NCBI RefSeq assembly: GCF_023630705.1
Contig: NZ_JALQEM010000021.1
Coordinates: 1-60,095 of the forward strand
Direction of reading: 5' to 3'
Source of the DNA: Caballeronia sp. GAFFF1
Lineage (GTDB): Bacteria; Pseudomonadota; Gammaproteobacteria; Burkholderiales; Burkholderiaceae
DNA length: 60,095 nt
The notes under the pieces were generated by a model that saw only the letters and a list, made by a program, of their open reading frames with translations, was not told where the DNA came from and searched no databases. A program made the position numbers and the translations under genes. This document shows, piece after piece, positions 27,309 to 38,249 of this stretch. How positions within the stretch are numbered: the first letter of the stretch is position 1; each line of letters opens with the position of its first letter.

Positions 27309-28452
27309 CTATTGAGCGACGACCACCGGTGGCGGAGTCCACGAGCCGTCAATCACAGGGCCCTTCGGCCAATAGGCACGCATATATAACGAAAACGGCG
27401 CGCCGGCCGGCGCTGGCAACCAGTTCGACTCTTTATCAGCTCCGGGGGAATCGGCTTGCACGTATAAGGTCAAGGAACCGTCCGCATCGAACTTCAAGTT
27501 CCGGTTCTTGGTGCCGAGCGAGTATCGCTTCAGCGTGTTCGGCACGAAGAAGTGAGCACTGTCGTACATCGTCAAGGACCAGAAACCATTGACCGGGGGC
27601 GTTTGTCCTTTGGGAAACGTTACGGTGTACCTGTTCGCTCCCGACAGTCGCTGACCATTCGCATCGAGATCCTGATACAAGTACTTGGTCTCGGCGCCCG
27701 CGTTGACAAGGATGTTTGACTTGGCGATAGCCGTGCGCGTGAAGTAGTCAGTGCCAAATGCAGCATTGTTCCGGGTGGAGGTCCAGTAATTTCCTGCTGG
27801 GCTACCCCAGTTCCTGAACTGAAGCAGCGGGTCGACAAGTCCTTGTCGGCTCTCATCGCTTCGTCGATCATCGCGCTTTTTAGGCCGGGATTTTCTTTTG
27901 CCGCGGCGAGAACCGCATTTATCTGTGCATATCGCGCCTCCTCGCCAGGTAGAGGCGGCGTATCTTTCAGAACTAACGGTAACTCGTCAAAGAACTTGTC
28001 GGGGATGACCCACTTCGTTTCCGCACCGCCGGTCCCGCTTTCGCTAGTGGGCGACGACAGAGTGGGCAGGCGCGTCCAGTCATGACGCTTTGCCGTGCCG
28101 TCGAATTCGGAAAGCGGATAGATATCAATGCCGGCGATCGCTTCTTGAATCGCGGCACGATCCTCGGCGGTGTCGTCCATGAACACGCGCGGTACCACGA
28201 AGGCCGTGCCGGTCGCCGAGCGGAAGACCCTCGTGATGCCGGCAGGGACTGTGCCGTTCCAATCCGGACCGACCAGCAAGTAGAAGCCCGGGCGCGTGCC
28301 ATACATCGCGCCGATCTGCGCAAAGCTGTCGGTCCGCGTATCGACCCGGGGCGGATCTCGGTAACGGGAACCGGATGCGACGGTCGAGCGCAACCGGCAA
28401 GGCCGAAGACTAACGCGCTGAAACTGACCGCGACAGCAAGGTTGATGGCCAT
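27309..28452 (-). pseudogene. Broken DUF1254/DUF1214 lipoprotein gene
   Basis: Three pieces of one gene are visible. The N terminus is a lipoprotein signal (start 28452, lipobox LAGC). It then runs in another frame into FAQIGAMYGTRPGFYLLVGPDW and onward to DEAMRADKDL. There, at about 27838, a one-base loss shifts the frame; the reading VDPLLQFRNWGSPAGNYW continues to the normal end PPPVVVAQ at 27309. About 100 residues of the N-terminal DUF1254 half, including the NxDTLYS-like region, are missing after the signal. So there are at least two frameshifts and a deletion. It lies 51 bp upstream of the intact paralogue. Confidence 0.75.
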
Positions 28453-28770
28453 TAGCTGAGAGCGGCACCGATTAGGTGTTTCACATCTGCCTCGTTGCTC
28501 AACCACGGTCAATGATGCTGGTCACTTCGTCTGCCGAAGACTTTTACTTCTAGCGAATCAACGTAGTCTAAGACAACATAGCAAAGAAACGGGCCAATGC
28601 AAGGTTTTTCGTAAGCTGCATACGAACGTTTTCGGGACAAGATAAGACGGACTCAGGCGACCTGCACTGGTGGGGAAAGATGAGCTTTGTCAGGACGCCA
28701 GATTCGACCGCAACTCGGGGTGCGTGCATAACGCCTGAGCGTCATAAGTCGTCACAACGGCTTGATTCGA
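28453..28770. other. Intergenic stretch at the right edge of the accessory region
   Basis: About 320 bases without a recognisable gene, AT-richer than the core genome. It ends in a strong terminator hairpin (28771-28807) although no rightward gene precedes it, so a small RNA from within this stretch is possible. No tRNA or attachment-site duplication is evident. Confidence 0.4.
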
Positions 28771-28807
28771 AAAGCGGAGCGCCTGAAAAATGGCGCTCCG
28801 CTTTTTT
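28771..28807. terminator. Strong terminator hairpin without an obvious upstream gene
   Basis: A perfect 13-bp stem, AAAGCGGAGCGCC (28771-28783) and its complement (28792-28804), closes an 8-base loop and is followed by a T run to 28807. The A run before the stem makes it usable in both directions. No rightward gene ends before it; on the minus strand it could shield the DUF1254 gene from the right. Confidence 0.75.
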
Positions 28808-28860
28808 CACGAGCGGACGGCGGCAAAGACCGTCGAGAACAACAACGAGTGACCAGAAGA

Positions 28861-29157
28861 ATGAAGAGACAGCCACGAATCGGCGCGTTCGTCGCCGGTT
28901 GCATGATCGCGCTCGCATGCGCACCCGCTCACGCCTACTACTACGGCTACAGCCCTCAGCAACCCGACGAATCCGACCTCGACTCCCACCGCCACTACCG
29001 CAACCACGACGGCAACGTCATCCACTCACCCGCCCGCTCGCGCTCGGGCGCCGTTCCCGAAGGCGCGAGCGCGCAATGCCGCGATGGAACCTACAGCTTC
29101 AGCCAGCATCACAGCGAGACGTGCTCGCGGCATGGGGGCGTCGCGCGCTGGGAATAG
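28861..29157 (+). CDS. Small secreted DUF3761 domain protein
   Basis: A 98-residue exported protein. A signal peptide ends near residue 25 (CAPAHA). The mature part starts with a Tyr-rich YYYGYSP stretch and ends in the DUF3761 signature CRDGTYSFSQHHSETCSRHGGVARW with its two cysteines. Function is unknown. It stands alone between the orphan terminator and ettA. Confidence 0.75.
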   Translation: MKRQPRIGAFVAGCMIALACAPAHAYYYGYSPQQPDESDLDSHRHYRNHDGNVIHSPARSRSGAVPEGASAQCRDGTYSFSQHHSETCSRHGGVARWE

Positions 29158-29286
29158 CGGCGCACGCCCGAAGTACAATGACACGCAACCCGGCGCGTGC
29201 GTCCTCCCGCGCCGACTTCCATCGAATAGCGGATCGCGCGCGCACTTCGGCGCCGCGTTCATCCCCTCACTCACATCACGCACAAC

Positions 29287-30954
<1,668 letters not shown>

Positions 30955-31013
30955 TCACCCGCTGACCGGCAAAGCGCGCCTAATGCGGGCGCGCGCACCG
31001 ACATCGGTTCGGA

Positions 31014-31050
31014 AAATGGCGACCGTCTAGCGACCGTCGCCATTTCTGTT
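31014..31050 (+). terminator. Terminator after ettA
   Basis: A 10-bp stem, AAATGGCGAC (31014-31023) and its complement (31036-31045), is followed by CTGTTTCTGG. Inner CGT/ACC pairing can extend it. It lies 60 bp after the ettA stop and 40 bp before the next gene. Confidence 0.65.
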
Positions 31051-31089
31051 TCTGGCGGCACGATAACGCCCAAAATGGAGACGCATCAG

Positions 31090-32214
31090 ATGGCGGGACG
31101 GCGCGCGCAGAGGGGAGCGCGGTGGGCAACGGGAATCGTCGTGGCGCTCGTCGTCGTGGCGGTCGGCGGCTGGTTCTTCGTCGCGCATCAAATGAAGGAG
31201 CGCATCCGCGAGACGCTCGGACCGAACGGTTCCGTCGATGAGATCGATGTCGGCTTCGGACATATCACGCTCTCGCGCGTGCGGCTGCGCGGCCCGCATG
31301 ACTGGCCCACAAGCGACGCGTTACGCGCCGAGCGCATCGTGCTCGACGTGGACATGCGCGCGGCGCTGTCGAACCGCGTTCACTTGCGCGATGTGAGCGT
31401 CGACAACTACTACCTTTCGATCGCCCGTTCCGCCGATGGCCTCGTGCGCGTGCTGCCCGGTCTCAAGGAAACGGCGCGCGAAGCCGACGCGAAGCCCGGC
31501 GACAAAGCCGCCCAGCACGCGGAGGAAGAGAAGCTGATCGACCGCGTGTCGTTCGAGCGCGGCGCGATGGAGTTCTTCGATGCTTCCGTGCGGCAGCCGC
31601 CGTATCGCGTGCTGATCAGCGACGCGCGCGCGACCATCGACCATTTGCATCTACCCGCGCTGACCGACCGCACCGCGCTGTCGATGAACGGCTCGATCAA
31701 AGGTCCGTCGCACACGGGCGCCGTCTCTTGGGGCGGCTGGATGGTCATCGCGAACAAGGATTCACAAACGCACGCGATGCTGCGCAGCGTCGATATATCC
31801 ACGCTCGATCCGTACTTGCTGAAAAAAGCCGGCGCGAAGGCCGCGGTGACGGGCGGGACCATCGACATGACCATCGACGCGAACGTCCGCGATTACCGCA
31901 TCCACGCGCCGGGAACGCTCGCGCTGAACCACTTGCAGATCAGCGACGGCGACAGTCCGCTCGACACTTTTCTCTCTATTCCGACGAAAGCCGCGATCGC
32001 CGCGCTCAAGGACCGCAAGCAGGAAATCAAGCTGGATTTCGTGCTCGAAGGCGATTTGCGCGATCCGAAGTTCTCGCTCTCGGAGAGTTTGTCGAAGAAG
32101 CTGGCGGCCGGCTTCGCGAAGGCGCTGGGCGTGAGCGCGGAAGGCGTGGCGAAGGGCGCGGGCGAAACGGTGAAGGGAATCGGCAACGCGCTGAAGAACC
32201 TGCTGGGGCAGTAG
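31090..32214 (+). CDS. DUF748 (AsmA-like) membrane-anchored protein
   Basis: A 374-residue protein with one N-terminal membrane anchor (about residues 13-36, rich in V and A) and a large periplasmic beta-rich body of the DUF748/AsmA type. Recognisable parts are FGHITLSRVRLRGP, RIVLDVDMRAALSNRVHLRDVSVD-type strands and the DFVLEGDLRDPKFSLSES segment near the C terminus. AsmA-like proteins are linked to envelope lipid traffic; a role here is only inferred. The ATG at 31075 is in frame, but its own bases form the GGAG site for the ATG at 31090, so 31090 is preferred. Confidence 0.75.
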   Translation: MAGRRAQRGARWATGIVVALVVVAVGGWFFVAHQMKERIRETLGPNGSVDEIDVGFGHITLSRVRLRGPHDWPTSDALRAERIVLDVDMRAALSNRVHLRDVSVDNYYLSIARSADGLVRVLPGLKETAREADAKPGDKAAQHAEEEKLIDRVSFERGAMEFFDASVRQPPYRVLISDARATIDHLHLPALTDRTALSMNGSIKGPSHTGAVSWGGWMVIANKDSQTHAMLRSVDISTLDPYLLKKAGAKAAVTGGTIDMTIDANVRDYRIHAPGTLALNHLQISDGDSPLDTFLSIPTKAAIAALKDRKQEIKLDFVLEGDLRDPKFSLSESLSKKLAAGFAKALGVSAEGVAKGAGETVKGIGNALKNLLGQ

Positions 32215-32244
32215 CGCGCCGCCGTTTGCTTCGCTCGTAGCGGC

Positions 32245-32868
32245 TCAGACGGGAACGCCCAGCGCGCGCAGCTTCGCTTCCGTTTCCTGCGCGCCGGTGT
32301 GATGCACGCCGTGCCAGCCGAGATCCGTCGCGGCTTGCGCGTTCGCTGCGTTGTCGTCGATGAAAACGAGTTCGTGCGGCTCGATGCCGGGCAGATGCTT
32401 TTCGATTTCCGCGCGCATCAGCGCGAAAATCTGCGGATTCGGCTTCACCAGTCCGACGCGCCCCGACACCACGATTTCCTTGAAGCGCCGCAGCACGTCG
32501 AAGCGTTCCCACGCATACGGGAAGGTCTCTGCCGACCAGTTCGTCAGCCCGAAAAGCGGCACGCCGGCGGCGTCCAGCCGGTCGACGAGCTCGACGCCCT
32601 CTTCCAGCACGCCCGCCACCATTTCCTGCCAGCGCGCATAAAACGCGCGGATCAGCGGCTCGTGCTCCGGGTACTGCGCGACGAGCTCGGCCGTGCCCTC
32701 TTCCACGCTTTGCCCGCCGTCCTGCTGCACGACCCAGTCCATCTTGCAGACGTTGTCCAGGAACCAGCGACGCTCGGCTTCGTCGGGGATCAACTGCTTG
32801 TACAGATATTCCCGGTTCCAGTCGATCAGCACGCCGCCAAAATCGAACACGACTGCTTTGATGGTCAT
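32245..32868 (-). CDS. HAD-superfamily hydrolase
   Basis: A 207-residue haloacid-dehalogenase-type hydrolase of the YihX-like subgroup. Motif I is VFDFGGVLIDWN with the nucleophile Asp followed by FGG instead of the usual xDG(T/V). Motif II serine or threonine is in GLTNWS, the lysine lies in GLVKPNPQIF, and motif IV is FIDDNAANAQAA. The substrate is probably a sugar phosphate or other small phosphate ester but cannot be fixed. Its ATG overlaps the stop of the isochorismatase-family gene by 4 bp. Confidence 0.85.
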   Translation of the reverse strand: MTIKAVVFDFGGVLIDWNREYLYKQLIPDEAERRWFLDNVCKMDWVVQQDGGQSVEEGTAELVAQYPEHEPLIRAFYARWQEMVAGVLEEGVELVDRLDAAGVPLFGLTNWSAETFPYAWERFDVLRRFKEIVVSGRVGLVKPNPQIFALMRAEIEKHLPGIEPHELVFIDDNAANAQAATDLGWHGVHHTGAQETEAKLRALGVPV

Positions 32869-33419
32869 GCGAACTCCTTTTGCAGAATCTCGGCCGAAGG
32901 CAGGACGCTGACGCCGTTGCCGGACATCGACGAATGTGTCCAGACGAAGTTCTGATGCTCGACGATCTTCGCGGCGTCGAGATGCGGCTTGTCCGCGGTC
33001 GTATGCAGGTCCGCCGCGACAACCGTGCGAAAACCGAGCAATTCTGCGCGGCGCGCGGTGGCGTTCACGCAGAACTCCGTCGCGTAACCGCACAGCACGA
33101 CGCTTTCGATGCCGCGCTCGCGAAGACGCTGTTCGAGCGGCGTGCCCTGAAACGAATCGCCGACGGTTTTGTGGATCGGCGCGTCACCCGCTTCGCGCAC
33201 GAGCGACGAAGGCAGCCGCCACGCGTCGCTCTCACGCGCGAGCGGGCCGTTCGCGTCGCTCTCGTGCTGCACGATGAAAACCGGCGCCTCCGACCGACGC
33301 GCCGCCGCCGTCAGCCGGTTGATGCCATCGATCACTTCGGCCGCGCGATGCGCAGGCTTCGCGCCGCTGAAGAACATGTTCTGCACGTCGATCACGATAA
33401 CCGCGGTTTCTTTGCCCAT
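32865..33419 (-). CDS. Isochorismatase-family cysteine hydrolase
   Basis: A 184-residue member of the isochorismatase/nicotinamidase-like family. The catalytic aspartate is in VIDVQNMF, the lysine in HKTVGDSF, and the nucleophilic cysteine in YATEFCVNATARRA. Substrate is unknown; nicotinamide-type amides or carbamoyl compounds are usual. It sits tightly between the peptidase gene (1 bp gap) and the HAD gene (4 bp overlap), so the three form one transcript. Confidence 0.85.
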   Translation of the reverse strand: MGKETAVIVIDVQNMFFSGAKPAHRAAEVIDGINRLTAAARRSEAPVFIVQHESDANGPLARESDAWRLPSSLVREAGDAPIHKTVGDSFQGTPLEQRLRERGIESVVLCGYATEFCVNATARRAELLGFRTVVAADLHTTADKPHLDAAKIVEHQNFVWTHSSMSGNGVSVLPSAEILQKEFA

Positions 33420-33420
33420 A

Positions 33421-35249
33421 TCATATTGCCTCGGTCCGTTTAAGGAGCCACGCCTTCGCCGTGCCCTCGACATGCGGCGACACGCGCCGCCGCACCGTCT
33501 CGTGATACGCGTTGAGCCACGCGCGCTCGTCCTCGCGCAAGAGCGACACGTCGATGCAGCGCGTGTCGATCGGGCACAGCGTCAGCGTTTCGAACGAGAG
33601 GAAGTCGCCGAACTCGGTCTTGCCCGCGCTCTGGTTTAGCACCAGATTTTCGATGCGGATGCCCCACTTGCCCGGCCGATAGATGCCCGGCTCGATCGAC
33701 GTGATCATGCCCTCTTCCATGGCTGTCCACGGCTCGGCGGGCGCGTAGTGCGAGATGACCTGCGGGCCCTCGTGCACGTTCAGAAAGTAGCCGACGCCGT
33801 GACCCGTGCCGTGACCATAGTCCGCGCCCGCTTCCCAGATCGGCGCGCGGGCGATGGAGTCCAGCATCGGCGAGCGGATGCCGCGCGGAAAGCGCGCACG
33901 CGAGAGCGCAATCGTACCTTTGAGCACCGTCGTGAAATCGCGCCTGTGCTCGGGCGTGATCTCGCCCACGGGCACGACGCGCGTGATGTCCGTCGTGCCG
34001 CTTACATACTGACCGCCGGAGTCGATCAGCAGCAATCCGTTGCCTTCGATCACCGAATGCGACGCCTCGGTGGCGCGGTAGTGCGGCATCGCGCCGTTCG
34101 CATTGAAACCCGCGATCGTGCCGAAGCTCAGCGTCACGAAGCCCGGCCGCCGCGCGCGCGCCGCCGTCAGTTGCTCGTCGATGGTCAGTTCCGTGATGCG
34201 CTCGCGGCCCAGCGCGTCTTCGAACCACGCGAAGAATTCGGCGAGGGCCGCGCCGTCCTGCTCCATCGTCGCGCGAATATGCTCGGCTTCTGCCGCCGTC
34301 TTGCGCGACTTCGCGAACGTCGACGGATTCACCGCTTCGACGATATTCACCGCGACGGCACCTTCTCCAGCAAGCCGTGCGTGATGCGGCGCGGATCGAT
34401 GAGCAGCGTCGAGCCGTGAGGTAGCGAGGCGAGCGCCTGCATTGCGTCCGCGTACGGGGCGACGCGCACGTTGTCGCGGGCGAGCGCTGCCTTCAGCGCG
34501 TCGGGAACCTTGCTCTCGGCTACGAAAAGCGTGGCGTCGTCCAGACCGACCAGCGCGTGCGCAACGAACACCGGGTTATAGCTGACATCGGCGCCGCGCA
34601 GATTGAAGAGCCACGCGAGATCGTCGAGCGTCGAGACGAAATGCCACTGCGCGCCCTTCGCGCGCATGGTTTCGCGGATGTGCGCCAGTTTCTCGGCGCG
34701 GCCGACGCTCGCGTGCGGCGCGGCGTGTTCGTACACGGGCGCTTCCGGCAGGCCGGGACGCTCGGGCCAGACGGATTCGAGCACGTCTACATCGGTGCGC
34801 AGCGCGATGCCGCGCGCCGTCAGCGCATCGGCCAGCGCACGCGCTGCCGCCACGCCGAGCACCGCGCCATCCACCGCGACGACCCCGCCCGCCGGCACGT
34901 TTTCCGCGAGCCATTCGACGTGCGGCGCGGTCTGCTGCCCGCCCATCATCTTCATAAGCAAGATGCCGGTGCCGGCGAGTTGCGCTTCCGCCTGCGTCCA
35001 GTAGCGGCTATCGACCCAGACGCCCGCGAAGTCTTTCGTCACGACGAGCGTGCCGACCGAGCCGGTGAAACCCGACAGCCATTGGCGGCCCTGCCAGCGC
35101 GCGGGCAGATATTCGGAAAGGTGAGGATCGGCGGACGGAATAAGAACGGCGTCGATGCGCTCCGCTGCCATTTGGCTGCGAAGCGTTTCAACGCGCGCGG
35201 CGAATGTCGAAGGATCGGGAACAGCGGAATGTGCGATGCGGTCGTTCAT
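33421..35249 (-). pseudogene. Xaa-Pro aminopeptidase (M24B) split by a frameshift
   Basis: Two adjacent frames together encode one three-domain aminopeptidase P of about 609 residues. Frame 1 (35249-34347) has the two creatinase-type N-terminal domains (PSADPHLSEYLPARW, WVDSRYWTQAE) and stops after LLEKVPSR. Frame 2 (34350-33421) resumes at NIVEAVNPSTFAKSR and holds the catalytic domain with metal ligands (LLIDSGGQY, TTDITR, GHGTGHGVG, EPGIY). One missing base near 34350 explains the break. The break leaves a GTGA stop/start overlap, so the halves might be made as coupled polypeptides; a sequencing error is equally possible. Confidence 0.8.
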
Positions 35250-35289
35250 GAATCACCTGCCGAAAGTGGCGAATTAAGATGCGAAAGCC

Positions 35290-35562
35290 TCAGCGGCGCG
35301 CGGCCAGCCCGACGGTCGCCGTCACGGCGAGGAGCGCGAAGACCGTGCACGCGAGCCATTCGAGCGTCTCGCCATCGTGATAAACATCGATGACATTGCC
35401 GAACATGCGCGCAACCACGGTGGCGATGATGCCCGCGACGATTGCGGCCCACACGCGTCCCGCCGCGCCCCGACCGACGCGCCCGGCCCGCCGCAGCGGA
35501 TGCAGCCACCAGCCTGCCACGCCGATGACCGCGCCAAGAAAGACCAAGCCGATCCAGCTCAT
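35290..35562 (-). CDS. Small multi-pass membrane protein, 90 residues
   Basis: A 90-residue hydrophobic protein with three likely membrane segments (about residues 3-21, 37-55 and 66-86) separated by a basic loop (HPLRRAGRVGR). The layout resembles small inner-membrane proteins of the GlsB/YeaQ kind, but key motifs are not clear, so I leave it unnamed. The ATG at 35562 is chosen because the frame upstream of it (to 35796) is low-complexity and not protein-like. The 307 bases upstream to 35869 hold no gene and are AT-richer. Confidence 0.6.
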   Translation of the reverse strand: MSWIGLVFLGAVIGVAGWWLHPLRRAGRVGRGAAGRVWAAIVAGIIATVVARMFGNVIDVYHDGETLEWLACTVFALLAVTATVGLAARR

Positions 35563-35869
35563 CGGGACGCTGCTCCACAGGCTCTGAAGAAGAAAGACGG
35601 CGCGCGGCGCCGGACGTAAGCGGACGAGTTTAGGGGGCCGGGTTGGCGAAGGCAAGCGCCCCCGGGAGGCGACATATCCATTCAATTTTCGCGGTTTGTT
35701 TCTGCGAATATGCCTAAAAATGAAACGACGCGCGAGTGCTAAACTCGGAAATACATTCAGGGCCGAGCACCCAAGCAACTTTTCAGAGAACGGCACGCCC
35801 GTCGTTTATTTAACTAATCCGGCCGTGCTCATTGCAGGGCCGATTGGTCATCAACGGTATAGAAGCATC

Positions 35870-36682
35870 ATGAGTGAAAACAAGCCGATATCTCTCGGTG
35901 GTCTCGAAATAATCATGACCTATCGCGGCGCGACGCAGGAGCGGCGCGAAAACCTGCGTGGCGTGCTGCGTCACCTCGACTTGACTTACCGCGATTACGT
36001 GGTTTATCTGATAGAAGCGGACGCAACGCCGACCTTCCATTGGTCGGGTTTCGGCGACGAGAAAATCCGCCATATCTTTATCCACGACGACGGGCCTTTT
36101 CCGAAAGCGAAACTGTGTAATCTCGGCGCGCGTTTATGCACCGGCAATATCATCTGTTTCCACGACGCGGATATGATCGCCAATCCGGAATACCTTTCCC
36201 TGAGCCTCGGTTCATTGAGAGATGGCACAGCGAGCGATGCGTTATGTCCGTTTCTTCGCGTCATTAATATCACCGGCGATTATCGGAGCGACTTCATCCG
36301 CTCGGGGGATTACGCGGCGCTGGAAAAGCATCTCGAATCCGAATTGCCGGATGGAATGGAAGTGCTCTACGAAAATACGCCGGGCGCAATCGTGCTGATG
36401 AAGCGGTCCGAATACATGCGCGTGGGCGGTTACGATCCGCGCTTCACCGGCTGGGGCGGCGAAGACGACGACCTGCTCACGCGTGCAACGCGCCTCGGCG
36501 TGCGCTGGCATTCCATTCCCGGATCGCGGGCCGCGCTGTTCCATCTGCATCACGACGCCACGTCGCGCCAAGACGCGATTGCTGCCGCCCAGCGCAATCG
36601 TCAAGCCGCCGCCGAAACGCACGCCATGCCGCTTCCAGAACTCGAAGCACGCGCCGCCGAACTCGCCCAATACTTCGATTAA
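35870..36682 (+). CDS. Glycosyltransferase, galactosyltransferase-like GT-A fold
   Basis: A 270-residue GT-A type transferase. The metal-binding DxD is in CFHDADMIANPEY, and the C-terminal acceptor motif GGYDPRFTGWGGEDDDLLTRA is that of the beta-1,4-galactosyltransferase family (glyco_transf_7C). There is no signal or membrane helix, so it acts in the cytoplasm on sugar nucleotides. It stands alone, without other polysaccharide genes. The upstream region and the first half use more A/T-ending codons than the neighbours, hinting at transfer. The ATG at 35870 starts the family-like sequence. Confidence 0.78.
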   Translation: MSENKPISLGGLEIIMTYRGATQERRENLRGVLRHLDLTYRDYVVYLIEADATPTFHWSGFGDEKIRHIFIHDDGPFPKAKLCNLGARLCTGNIICFHDADMIANPEYLSLSLGSLRDGTASDALCPFLRVINITGDYRSDFIRSGDYAALEKHLESELPDGMEVLYENTPGAIVLMKRSEYMRVGGYDPRFTGWGGEDDDLLTRATRLGVRWHSIPGSRAALFHLHHDATSRQDAIAAAQRNRQAAAETHAMPLPELEARAAELAQYFD

Positions 36683-36851
36683 GCGTCCAGTGCGGTCGAT
36701 TGTCGCGCCGGATGACGCCGACATTTCCCCGAGCCCAGCGCTGCCGTCCGCGGTCCGTCCCCGAATGCCGCCTATAAATGAACGAATTCCTAAAACGCTA
36801 TAATATTGGGCTATCTGAAAGGCCAACGGCTTAGGGCCAACGCATAACTAC

Positions 36852-38150
36852 ATGCAGCTCCTCACGATCGGAATCAACCACCACACTGCGCCTGTCGCCT
36901 TGCGCGAACGCGTGGCGTTTCCGCTCGAACAGCTCAAGCCCGCCCTTTCCGCGCTGAAGGACGTCTGGCTCGGCCCGCTTGCGAAGGCGTCGCCCGAAGC
37001 GGCCATTCTGTCCACCTGCAACCGCACCGAACTCTACTGCGCAACGGACGACACCGCCGCCCGCGACGCCGCCATCCAGTGGCTGTCGAAGTACCACAAT
37101 CTGCCCGTCTCCGAACTCGCGCCGCACGTCTACGCGCTGCCGCAGTCGGAAGCCGTGCGCCACGCGTTTCGGGTCGCGTCCGGGCTGGATTCGATGGTGC
37201 TCGGCGAAACGCAGATCGTCGGTCAGATGAAGGACGCCGTGCGCACCGCGTCGGAAGCGGGCGCGCTCGGCACGTATCTGAACCAGCTTTTCCAGCGGAC
37301 GTTCGCGGTTGCGAAGGAAGTGCGCTCGACGACCGAGATCGGCGCGCAATCCGTCTCGATGGCCGCCGCCGCCGTGCGTCTCGCCGAGCGCATCTTCGAA
37401 GACATTTCGAGCCAGCGCGTGCTGTTCATCGGCGCGGGCGAGATGATCGAGCTTTGCGCGACGCACTTCGCCGCGCAGAATCCGCGCGAACTGGTGGTCG
37501 CGAACCGCACCGCCGAACGCGGTGAGAAGCTCGCTGAGCGTTTCAACGGCCGCGCCATTCCGCTGTCGGAACTGCCCACGCGCATGCACGAGTTCGACAT
37601 CATCGTGTCGTGCACGGCCTCGACGCTGCCCATCATCGGTCTCGGCGCGGTCGAGCGCGCGGTGCGTGCGCGGCGGCATCGGCCGATCTTCATGGTCGAT
37701 CTCGCCGTGCCGCGCGATATCGAGCCGGACGTCGGCAACCTCCAGGACGTGTTCCTCTATACGGTCGATGACCTCGGCGCCATCGTCCGCGAAGGCAACG
37801 CGTCGCGGCAAGCGGCGGTCGCGCAGGCCGAAGCGATCATCGAAACGCGCGTCGCGAATTTCATGCAGTGGCTGGATGCGCGCAGCATCGTGCCGGTCAT
37901 TCGCCACATGCACACGCAGGCCGACGCGCTGCGCCGCGCCGAAGTCGAACGCGCCCGCAAGTTGCTCGCGCGCGGCGACGATCCCGCCGCCGTGCTGGAG
38001 GCGCTGTCGCAATCCCTCACCAACAAGCTCATTCACGGCCCCACTCACGCGCTCAACCGCGCGAGCCGCGAAGAGCGCGAGCAGCTCATCGACCTGATGA
38101 GCGGCTTCTACCGCCACGGCGGCGCCGGCAACGATTCGTCGGACCGTTAG
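36852..38150 (+). CDS. hemA: Glutamyl-tRNA reductase
   Basis: A 432-residue NADPH-dependent enzyme that reduces Glu-tRNA to glutamate-1-semialdehyde, the first step of C5 haem synthesis. The nucleophile is C56 in [10 protein letters not shown]. The [14 protein letters not shown] terminus, [11 protein letters not shown] and the nucleotide-binding [10 protein letters not shown] are all present. A consensus -10 TATAAT lies at 36799-36804, but no good -35 pairs with it. It heads a run with prfA, prmC, grxD and ubiX. Confidence 0.96.
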   Translation: MQLLTIGINHHTAPVALRERVAFPLEQLKPALSALKDVWLGPLAKASPEAAILSTCNRTELYCATDDTAARDAAIQWLSKYHNLPVSELAPHVYALPQSEAVRHAFRVASGLDSMVLGETQIVGQMKDAVRTASEAGALGTYLNQLFQRTFAVAKEVRSTTEIGAQSVSMAAAAVRLAERIFEDISSQRVLFIGAGEMIELCATHFAAQNPRELVVANRTAERGEKLAERFNGRAIPLSELPTRMHEFDIIVSCTASTLPIIGLGAVERAVRARRHRPIFMVDLAVPRDIEPDVGNLQDVFLYTVDDLGAIVREGNASRQAAVAQAEAIIETRVANFMQWLDARSIVPVIRHMHTQADALRRAEVERARKLLARGDDPAAVLEALSQSLTNKLIHGPTHALNRASREEREQLIDLMSGFYRHGGAGNDSSDR

Positions 38151-38249
38151 CGGCCGTCTCTTTGCTATTCTCGAATGCTCCGCGTCTGATGCGCGGCAGC
38201 TTCTCCGATTGCAGTTTTTCCTGACGCCCGAGCGCATCATTCCCGCCCG

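Noticed and set aside
20822..28770. Complete mobile genomic island with integrase and attachment sites
   Set aside because: The region looks accessory, but no integrase, transposase, tRNA target or direct terminal repeats were seen, so only an accessory region is claimed.
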